DNA from: FW021-bin31 sp964478125
Lineage (GTDB): Bacteria; Bacteroidota; Bacteroidia; Chitinophagales; Chitinophagaceae
Direction: 5' to 3'
DNA: 6,194 nucleotides
NCBI GenBank assembly: GCA_964478125.1
Contig: CAYZGR010000093.1
Location: 1-6,194, forward strand
The notes beneath the pieces are model-generated. The model saw nothing but the letters and a program-made list of their open reading frames with translations. It did no database searches and was not told the DNA's origin. The translations under genes were made by a program, and so were the position numbers. Positions 1 to 5,995 of this stretch are shown here, piece after piece (position 1 is the first letter of the stretch; each line of letters opens with the position of its first letter).

Positions 1-918
1 ACCAAAAAGACCGGCTAAAAATATGTAAGAAGCATACTTCCCAAAGGCCGGCTCTAACGCCTGTGCCATGTCCGTTGCCGATGTAATTTTTATTCCTTCG
101 GGATGGAGTATTTTTGCCGAAACAATAAGTAAAATAGCACTCATTATTCCAAGCAAACATATCCCCAGAACACTCTCTTTTCCTGTTTGCTGAATCTCAG
201 GATGTAATTTTTTTCGTTCCTGAACCAGGTAAGATTGATAACTGGCACCCACAATAGAAAAGGCAGAAGCCATGAAAGCGATAATCAATCCCATAGAATT
301 TTTGGGGATTTTCGGAGAAATCCCCTGAATAATATCTACAACATTAGGATGTGATAAGACTAAAGTAGTGATAAAAGACAACAACATTAAAAATATCAGG
401 GCTATCATAATCTTTTCAAGAATCGAATAAAATGACCGGAAAAAGAGTAAGCCTATGGCGATTAAATTGAAAATAATAATCCACAATACTTGAGAGGTAT
501 GTGTGGGTTCGGCAATAGAAATACTTGCTCCTATCGAATTACCTGCCTGAAAAGAAGAAGTAACCAAAAATATCCCAAGACCAACTGCTAAACTGACCCC
601 CTTACCCCATTTTTTTCTTATAGAGGCCAATAAAGATAAATCTGTGGCAATACCTATCCTTGCAGCCATATTGGTAAATATAATCATAAAGAATATAGCT
701 ACAACCACCACCCATAAAAGGCTATATCCATAATTAGCGCCCAAAATGGTCGTTATTGTTATCTTGCTGGGGCCGAAGACCAGCGCTGCGATGATAATGC
801 CGGGTCCCAAAGACTGCAAACCGGATCTCAGCGAATAAGCCGGGAACTTTTCCCCCGGCAAATGTTGCTTTTTACCGGTTGAGGCCTGTGATGATAAAAT
901 TTCTGACTGATTATTCAT
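1..918 (-). CDS. Nramp-fold inner-membrane transporter lacking canonical metal-binding motifs (partial, C-terminus outside window)
   Basis: The reading frame stays open from the ATG at 918 to the window edge, giving 306 codons; Nramp proteins are usually 400-450 residues, so about a quarter is missing. Family assignment rests on a gap-free match to the Nramp TM1-TM2 region: GPGIIIAALVF (39-49), then LGANYGYSLLWVVVVA (59-74) and ARIGIATDLSL (86-96), which mirror the E. coli MntH segment. Hydrophobic segments lie near 39-57, 67-86, 108-124, 144-160, 168-189, 209-228, 249-269 and 292-306. Where Nramp metal transporters carry DPGN in TM1, this protein has GPSK (49-52); where they carry MPH in TM6, it appears to have SIV (221-223). 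The Asp, Asn and Met metal ligands are therefore absent, and Mn/Fe transport should not be assumed; the substrate is unknown. The start overlaps the stop of the preceding gene. A second in-frame ATG at 924 (adding Met-Gln) is equally possible, and no Shine-Dalgarno sequence chooses between them. Confidence 0.85.
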   Translation of the reverse strand, partial: MNNQSEILSSQASTGKKQHLPGEKFPAYSLRSGLQSLGPGIIIAALVFGPSKITITTILGANYGYSLLWVVVVAIFFMIIFTNMAARIGIATDLSLLASIRKKWGKGVSLAVGLGIFLVTSSFQAGNSIGASISIAEPTHTSQVLWIIIFNLIAIGLLFFRSFYSILEKIMIALIFLMLLSFITTLVLSHPNVVDIIQGISPKIPKNSMGLIIAFMASAFSIVGASYQSYLVQERKKLHPEIQQTGKESVLGICLLGIMSAILLIVSAKILHPEGIKITSATDMAQALEPAFGKYASYIFLAGLFG

Positions 919-2014
919 TTGCATTAATTAAACGGGGCTTTTTGTTCAATTTGGAAAGGCGAAATGCCCGGGATCGGTCAAAATAATGATCCAACAACTC
1001 AATATCAAACTCCTTTATCATCTTGTTGATGCTCACGTCTTTGATATTGCTGGAGACCAGAACGGCTCCCACGTATCCGGGATCTGTAATAGTAACGCCC
1101 GGCCCGTATTTCTTCTTTAACGCCCTTAACTTTCCCCAATTATAATCAAGATGGACCAACCTGGAATCCAGGTTGATCTTAGTTACGGCATAGTCAAAAT
1201 AATTGGTACTCGAAGCGACGACCTCGCCCAGAGGATTACGGATCTGTGAAAAACATCCTCTGCCGCTGATAGCGCCGACAGAAAAGGACCTGCAAGAATA
1301 AGCCCACTCATTTTGAACCAGGCCGCCATGATAAGCGGAGGAAAAGACCATGATATCCGGTTTTAATGCCGCATATTGCACTCTTAATTCATCGAAATTA
1401 AGGTCAAAGCAAATGGCCAAGCCGACCGTTCCGAAATCGCATTTAAATACCCGGGGCCTGGTGCCCGGCTTTATCCCCCATTCCATTTCATAGACCGTTG
1501 GATAATTTTTATTGTAAATACCCATGACCTCTCCTTCTCTGTTGATTAATATGAGCGAGTTTCTCATCGCTCCTTCGGGATCTTTGCGAAGCATTCCAAA
1601 TGCTATATAACAGTGGTGCTCTTTTGATACCGATCTGAAATAATCAAGTATCTGGTCTCTCCGTACTTTTAAATATTCCCTTCTCTCCTCCGTTTTTATC
1701 CCTCTGGGAAGCCCCGCATGTTCCGGCAGCACAATCAGATCCGGTTTATCATAAATTACCTGATCCAATTGCTTTTCCCAGAATCCGATCACATGATCTA
1801 CCATACTTTGTGAGATATGGGTGCCACTTACCGAAGGCAGGGTACCAATGGTGGCAATGGTAACATAATCGGAAGCTATTACATTACCGGCAGCAAAAGA
1901 AAAGAAAAAAAATATTACCGCTGAAAATATACCGGTCCTTTCCCGATATACTTTGTGCCCGGCTACTCCGTAACGGATCCGATTTGATTTTATCTTAGTA
2001 TTCATATGGAACAT
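911..2014 (-). CDS. Exported carbon-nitrogen hydrolase (nitrilase superfamily)
   Basis: This 367-residue protein should hydrolyse a non-peptide C-N bond (amide, carbamoyl or nitrile). All three catalytic residues of the nitrilase superfamily sit in conserved contexts: Glu98 in LPEHAG, Lys169 in YNKNYPTVYEMEWG, and the nucleophile Cys202 in GLAICFDLNFDE. The catalytic domain spans roughly 51-290. A further 75 residues follow, including a KYGPGVTITDPGYVGAVL stretch (302-319) that I cannot assign. The N-terminus has a basic n-region, a hydrophobic core GIFSAVIFFFFSFAAG (28-43) and a plausible cleavage site after VIA (45-47), so export to the periplasm is likely; most family members are cytoplasmic. 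There is no lipobox Cys. The true start may be Met4 (ATG at 2005), which gives a shorter, more usual signal peptide. The gene follows two exported hydrolases on the same strand and overlaps the transporter downstream, suggesting its product is what the transporter imports. The substrate cannot be read from sequence. Confidence 0.9.
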   Translation of the reverse strand: MFHMNTKIKSNRIRYGVAGHKVYRERTGIFSAVIFFFFSFAAGNVIASDYVTIATIGTLPSVSGTHISQSMVDHVIGFWEKQLDQVIYDKPDLIVLPEHAGLPRGIKTEERREYLKVRRDQILDYFRSVSKEHHCYIAFGMLRKDPEGAMRNSLILINREGEVMGIYNKNYPTVYEMEWGIKPGTRPRVFKCDFGTVGLAICFDLNFDELRVQYAALKPDIMVFSSAYHGGLVQNEWAYSCRSFSVGAISGRGCFSQIRNPLGEVVASSTNYFDYAVTKINLDSRLVHLDYNWGKLRALKKKYGPGVTITDPGYVGAVLVSSNIKDVSINKMIKEFDIELLDHYFDRSRAFRLSKLNKKPRLINANE

Positions 2015-2044
2015 TTTTTATGAACAAATATCTTTAGGGCCTGC

Positions 2045-2075
2045 AAAAAAGTGCTTTTCACGGCCGGATAAGCAC
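2045..2075 (-). terminator. Weak rho-independent-like hairpin
   Basis: On the minus strand, GTGCTT (2075-2070) pairs with AAGCAC (2056-2051) across a 13-nt loop, and six T residues follow at once (2050-2045). It lies in the 105-bp gap downstream of the tandem hydrolase and upstream of the carbon-nitrogen hydrolase. A six-bp stem with half A/T pairs and a long loop is weak, so it may only reduce read-through or be chance. Confidence 0.35.
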
Positions 2076-2119
2076 CGGATTATCTTCATTTATTGAATGG
2101 TCCGTATACAACGCCTGGT

Positions 2120-4549
2120 TTACTTATGATGCATCAGGAATTTCTCAAGAAAAGGTATCCCCCCTCCTTTAATATCTATTTCGTGGGCTCCCTGCCAAAA
2201 GTCTATCGCTGCCCGGTCCCCAATTCCCAGTATGTCATATACCAGTTTCACCTTTTCAAATTCAGCAGCAACATCCTCCGGCCTCGCCACCGCATCATTT
2301 AAACCTGCCACGATCAAGTAAGGCCTGGGTATGATGAGGTCAGAAATTTCTGCATGAAGCATTGTATTTCCCATATTCCAATTATAGATTGACAATGAAT
2401 TCTCATAAAAGTATGAATGGGCATAATCGGTACTCACTGTTTTCTTAAGCCATTCATTATAATAGCCTACATTAACTGCAACTTTAAAATCTTTTAATAC
2501 GGCGGTAATATTCATGGCAGTCCGCCCCCCCCAACTTTTTCCATAAAGGCCGATGCGGGTGCTATCCACATACTTTTTTGACTTGAGAAAATTCAAGATT
2601 TGCTGATATTGCGGTATGATCACTGAAAAGGCATTCGCTTTAACGGCATGCGCTTTCCGTATATTAAACTGGTAAGGGTTATACGGAGCAAAGACCACAA
2701 ATCCTTTCTTAGCAAGTTCAGGAAGTACGCGATGGTAATTTCCTACCAGTATAGAAGTGGTCGGTAATCCATGTATCCCGTGCTGCATGACTACAGCAGG
2801 GCGTTTTTCTCCCGGCTTAAGGCCCTTGGGGACGGCCAGAATGCCCCAAGCATAAACATCAGGCCACACGTTTAATACTACCTCATATCCTTTCCACTCC
2901 GGCTCATCATAAACCAGCCGCATTTTAGCGTTCATCGGAAGTAACCCTTCGTCAATTTTCCCAATAATTTCATTATAAAAATATTTTCTGTACGGTTCCA
3001 TACTTCTCTCCCAGGCCTCGGGAGATGAATAATCTCCTTTAAAAAACACAGCACGCCGATGGGCTGCTGTAGGGATCATATTTTGGATATATCCGACCAT
3101 GTTATCAAAAACCCGCTCCTGCCTCTTCTCCATATCAATAGTATGCTGCCTGGTAACAGACAGATTCGGCCGTGTTTTTAATGCTATATCAATACCTAAA
3201 CGATCGGCAAAAACCTGCAGTGCCTTTTGTGTTCCATGTCGGGCTACATCTTCAAACAGGGTGATGTCCGGATGAACAGAACTGCCATCAGGAAAAAATT
3301 GTTTTAACCTGTTCACCTCCTTCCTGACAGACGCTTTTGAAGGTGTTTTTAGTTCGCCGGGGAGGGCATAATTTCTTTGTCCTTTTTTAACAGGCTTCGG
3401 CAATTTCACCCGGGGAACCGGGGCATTTTCAATGATTAAACTTCGGGGCACGATCATACTTGCGATCTCTGCATCGCCAAACTCGTTTAACAGCCCCCAA
3501 ATATCCCTGGATACAGGTTCTCTCCACAGGTCCTTCCGTGGCCCAAAGTAGCCGCTCACCCAGACCGCATCAATGCGGGTATCAATGGCAGCGGCATACA
3601 TTGCAAGCAACCCTCCCGTTCCATAGCCCATTACGCCGATCTTTCCGGAATTACCCGCCGGATCATTCTTTTGCAACCAATCTACCGCGGCTAATATTTT
3701 TTGTACGCCCATTCCAACCGGTCCGTGTCCCATAACAAAGCTTTGTCTCCATATCCACTCCCTGCTGGTTTCATTGGACCATTTTGACTGAAAGTCTTCA
3801 TGCATTCCTTTCATCCAGTGCCGCCTGCTGGGGTACAGGCTGTCACTTCCCGAGTATTTTGTGTCGCGGCTGATCATCACAGGAATTAACACCCTGACAC
3901 CATTTTCCGTCAGGCTCAACGCTATCGAAGGGCCGGGCTTTAAACCGGCATATTCTTCAGGCACTTCATCAGCATCCGGTATGACAACGGCAGAAGCTTT
4001 TATCTTTCCCCTGGGTACCAGCAAAAGGCCTTCAGAAGTGAGACCTTTAACGACTGTCCATTTCACTTGGTAGATGATGGCTTTTGCCGTCCGGCCAACA
4101 ATACTTGTTTTGCCGGGATTCGCTTTATCAGCACGGCCCATGGTCACCAGCCTTATATTATTTACGGTATCTGTAGCGCCGATCATTTTACGCAGATCAT
4201 TCCGGTTAGGATCAACAGAAATACTATAGGCGCCCGGTGATCCAAATTGCCGGTTCCAGAACTTCTTACGCTGGCTTATTATCCGGTCTGTATATCTGGT
4301 CAAAAAGAGATCAATCCCCGAATCTATTTGTTTAGCAATGCCTTCCTCATACTTCACACTGAAAGGTTTACTAAAGAAATCTGTTGAAGCTGATTGGCCG
4401 ATGGCATTTTGACTGATGTTAAAGACAAACAATAAAGTAATACAGGATTTAAATGAGATATTTCTATTCAAACAAACAGGAAGCTTACCGGATAAGGCCG
4501 AAAGCGGGCCGTTTTTTGCTCTGCAGAAAAAGGTCGAAGGTTCTTTCAT
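2120..4549 (-). CDS. Exported tandem alpha/beta hydrolase, N-terminal domain degenerate, C-terminal domain intact (esterase-like)
   Basis: This 809-residue protein has two alpha/beta-hydrolase units. The C-terminal unit (about 545-809) looks catalytic: oxyanion-side MQHGIHG (588-594), nucleophile Ser672 in GKSWGG, acid Asp752 in GLNDAV, and His789 in GAHEID. It resembles acetylxylan-esterase/dienelactone-hydrolase-like proteins of Bacteroidota; the substrate is unknown. The N-terminal unit (about 155-380) keeps the strand pattern (GLLLVPRG 173-180, then KIGVMGYGTGGLLAMYAAA 303-321), but the nucleophile elbow reads GYGTGG, with Gly310 where Ser belongs. The expected acid position reads IIENAP, so this half is probably non-catalytic. 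A linker of about 160 residues separates them. The hydrophobic core of a signal peptide (CITLLFVF, 36-43) ends near AIG-QS, but the n-region is unusually long at about 32 residues. A TTG at codon 27 (4471-4469) would give a normal signal peptide, so the start is uncertain. It shares the motif VDSTRIG with the hydrolase upstream, suggesting common ancestry. Confidence 0.88.
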   Translation of the reverse strand: MKEPSTFFCRAKNGPLSALSGKLPVCLNRNISFKSCITLLFVFNISQNAIGQSASTDFFSKPFSVKYEEGIAKQIDSGIDLFLTRYTDRIISQRKKFWNRQFGSPGAYSISVDPNRNDLRKMIGATDTVNNIRLVTMGRADKANPGKTSIVGRTAKAIIYQVKWTVVKGLTSEGLLLVPRGKIKASAVVIPDADEVPEEYAGLKPGPSIALSLTENGVRVLIPVMISRDTKYSGSDSLYPSRRHWMKGMHEDFQSKWSNETSREWIWRQSFVMGHGPVGMGVQKILAAVDWLQKNDPAGNSGKIGVMGYGTGGLLAMYAAAIDTRIDAVWVSGYFGPRKDLWREPVSRDIWGLLNEFGDAEIASMIVPRSLIIENAPVPRVKLPKPVKKGQRNYALPGELKTPSKASVRKEVNRLKQFFPDGSSVHPDITLFEDVARHGTQKALQVFADRLGIDIALKTRPNLSVTRQHTIDMEKRQERVFDNMVGYIQNMIPTAAHRRAVFFKGDYSSPEAWERSMEPYRKYFYNEIIGKIDEGLLPMNAKMRLVYDEPEWKGYEVVLNVWPDVYAWGILAVPKGLKPGEKRPAVVMQHGIHGLPTTSILVGNYHRVLPELAKKGFVVFAPYNPYQFNIRKAHAVKANAFSVIIPQYQQILNFLKSKKYVDSTRIGLYGKSWGGRTAMNITAVLKDFKVAVNVGYYNEWLKKTVSTDYAHSYFYENSLSIYNWNMGNTMLHAEISDLIIPRPYLIVAGLNDAVARPEDVAAEFEKVKLVYDILGIGDRAAIDFWQGAHEIDIKGGGIPFLEKFLMHHK

Positions 4550-4612
4550 ATCATTTAATGATTTTTTCAGTTATCAAACACAAAATTCAATCATCCGGTG
4601 AAAATATTTTAT

Positions 4613-4741
4613 CTGGTGTCATGTCAATTATATTTTGTCAAAATACATGTCAGGCTGAGCCTGTCGAAGCCTTCTTTCACGTCACCCTTCGACAAGTTCA
4701 GGATGACTATATGCGTCATTTCTTTATTGACATGACACTAG
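4613..4741. repeat. Nested inverted-repeat element (REP/MITE-like)
   Basis: This 129-bp unit is bounded by inverted arms at 4613-4630 and 4724-4741 that match at 16 of 18 positions, with a perfect 13-bp core (GTGTCATGTCAAT at 4616-4628 and its complement at 4726-4738). Inside is a second pair of 21-nt arms at 4649-4669 and 4687-4707, matching at 17 of 21 positions, around a 17-nt loop. Between the left outer and left inner arms sits a perfect small palindrome, TATTTTG-T-CAAAATA (4631-4645). The inner arms contain the CTGAnCnTGTCGAAG type sequence that I recall as a recurrent interspersed repeat in bacterial genomes; that recollection was not checked. No transposase is encoded. The element fills most of the gap between the two esterase genes and its right arm covers the upstream gene's stop codon. 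It could act as a transcript-stabilising or attenuating hairpin. Confidence 0.75.
4649..4707. repeat. Inner imperfect hairpin of the nested repeat
   Basis: The 21-nt arms at 4649-4669 and 4687-4707 differ at four positions when one is reverse-complemented, and enclose a 17-nt loop. In RNA of the minus strand some mismatches become G-U pairs, so the stem would be stable. It has no T-tract on the 3' side of the transcript, so it is not a standard intrinsic terminator; a role in mRNA protection or partial attenuation between the two hydrolase genes is possible. Confidence 0.7.
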
Positions 4742-5934
4742 TTGCCAAAAGAAAAATGTTTTTGACGAAGTCCGTTATACTTCAGAAAATACTCAAAAAA
4801 TAAATAAGCCTTTTCATTAGATTCAGGAGTAGGAGAATGATATTTACGACTGGTCATAGCGACCCGGTTCTTATATCCTAATAAACGGTTGACAGCAATG
4901 GACCAGTTTAACGGAATCCACCTGTCTATCTGATCAGAATACCCGCCGGATACCAGAAACGGGCGGGGCGCCATCAGGGCATGGAGCTCATGCAGATCAT
5001 ACCCTTCCTTTATAAGCTTCGGATAGAGCCCTTTTGCACCCAGTACCATTCCTTTTTTTCTCCATGCATTTTTCCATGGGGGAGGATAATATCCCAGATA
5101 CCATGGCTCCCAATAATTTATATAGGAACCTTTGGTTTCATCAAACACGATGCCCGGATCGGACCAGACGGCACAGGCAAACTTATCAAACAGGCAGGAT
5201 GCGAACATGGCCCATTTGCCTCCGTAGGAATGACCTATAATACCAATTCGCGTGGAATCTACCTGCGGTACTTTTGAAAGTACATACCATGCATTGGCCG
5301 CCGCACAGGCCAGCATAGAAAGCGGCTCCACCTGTGCATCCTTAATATCCGGATAATACAAAGAATAGGTTTTGGCCTTTGTGGTCTTTGTTGTTCCTAG
5401 GGACAACGTAACAAAACCCCTTTTCGTCAGTTGGTAAGCAAAATCCCTGTCGGGCTTCCCCTTTCCGATGGCTGTTTCGGGCTCGTAATAAACGGTAATG
5501 ACCGCCGGTTTTTTCCCTTTCCCGTCGGGGATCAAAAGATACCCCTTTGTCTGCCGGTTGGGCGTCCAGTAAAACCGTACTCGGTATTGTGTAAACCCGT
5601 CCCGCCGCACAGAATCCAAAATTTCAAGTTTCTGGCCTGTAAGCAAGGGCGGCCATGCTCCCATCATCTTCATCCATCTTTGCCGGATCTCTTTCCGCCT
5701 TTCAGTCCAATCCTGAGGCGTCGCCACCGTATCTCCGTTATAGGATTTCAAAGGAGAACGGTAATGGCCGTATTTCTCTTTGTATTCATCAGGAGGCGAA
5801 AAATAAGGAGCGATCTCTTCCCAAACAGACGCCCTTTCTGTTGAATCGGGCACACGCGCACCTTGTCCTGCCGCCAGGTTTGCAAAAGTTAGTAATATAA
5901 AGCCGGCACAAAAGATCTTAATCAAGTATTTCAT
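4738..5934 (-). CDS. Exported alpha/beta hydrolase, acetylxylan/glucuronoyl-esterase-like
   Basis: This 398-residue secreted serine hydrolase probably cleaves an ester. The signal peptide is clear: MKYLIK, hydrophobic IFCAGFILLTFANLA, and cleavage near AAG-QG (about residue 23), with Gln after the cut as is common in Bacteroidota. The fold signature begins at TKGYLLIPDGKGKKPAVI (129-146). The nucleophile is Ser236 in GIIGHSYGGKWAM, the likely acid is Asp334 (or Asp337) in SGGYSDQID, and the base is His366 in SRKYHSP. The segments GHSYGGKWA and HALMAPRPFLVSGG recall CE15 glucuronoyl esterases, but CE15 enzymes usually have Arg after the nucleophile, where this has Tyr237; I therefore keep the call general. 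A strongly aromatic insertion (271-291, four Trp and five Tyr) between the nucleophile and acid strands may form the substrate-binding face. The gene starts 61 bp after the SusD-like gene, consistent with one operon. Its stop codon (TAG, 4740-4738) lies inside the arm of the adjacent inverted repeat. Confidence 0.9.
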   Translation of the reverse strand: MKYLIKIFCAGFILLTFANLAAGQGARVPDSTERASVWEEIAPYFSPPDEYKEKYGHYRSPLKSYNGDTVATPQDWTERRKEIRQRWMKMMGAWPPLLTGQKLEILDSVRRDGFTQYRVRFYWTPNRQTKGYLLIPDGKGKKPAVITVYYEPETAIGKGKPDRDFAYQLTKRGFVTLSLGTTKTTKAKTYSLYYPDIKDAQVEPLSMLACAAANAWYVLSKVPQVDSTRIGIIGHSYGGKWAMFASCLFDKFACAVWSDPGIVFDETKGSYINYWEPWYLGYYPPPWKNAWRKKGMVLGAKGLYPKLIKEGYDLHELHALMAPRPFLVSGGYSDQIDRWIPLNWSIAVNRLLGYKNRVAMTSRKYHSPTPESNEKAYLFFEYFLKYNGLRQKHFSFGN

Positions 5935-5995
5935 CTTAATTATTTTTTCAGGCCATTATCCGTTAAAATGAGAATAACCGCCCGGCATGATACGC

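Noticed and set aside
1..918. Calling the transporter MntH (Mn/Fe)
   Set aside because: Fold matches Nramp, but DPGN and MPH metal-binding motifs are both missing, so the name would imply an activity the sequence does not support.
2015..2044. Bacteroidota-type promoter (TAnnTTTG with upstream TTTG) before the carbon-nitrogen hydrolase
   Set aside because: GATATTTG matches poorly and the only upstream TTTG-like element is too close; spacing does not fit.
3460..4073. Plus-strand short frames at 3460-3735 and 3861-4073
   Set aside because: Both lie wholly antisense to the tandem hydrolase, whose frame shows clear conserved motifs; no independent coding signal.
4550..4648. Promoter for the tandem hydrolase in the A/T-rich gap
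   Set aside because: TATTTTG in the small palindrome is one base short of the TAnnTTTG spacing, and there is no properly placed upstream element.
4453..4803. Plus-strand 116-codon frame across the inverted repeat
   Set aside because: It runs antisense to the ends of two well-supported genes and through the repeat. Its QAEPVEA and LRQVQDD stretches are simply the translated repeat arms, a typical artefact.
5431..5844. Plus-strand 137-codon frame
   Set aside because: Antisense to the single-domain hydrolase, rich in Pro/Arg/Phe with no domain signature, start region or neighbours; a shadow frame.
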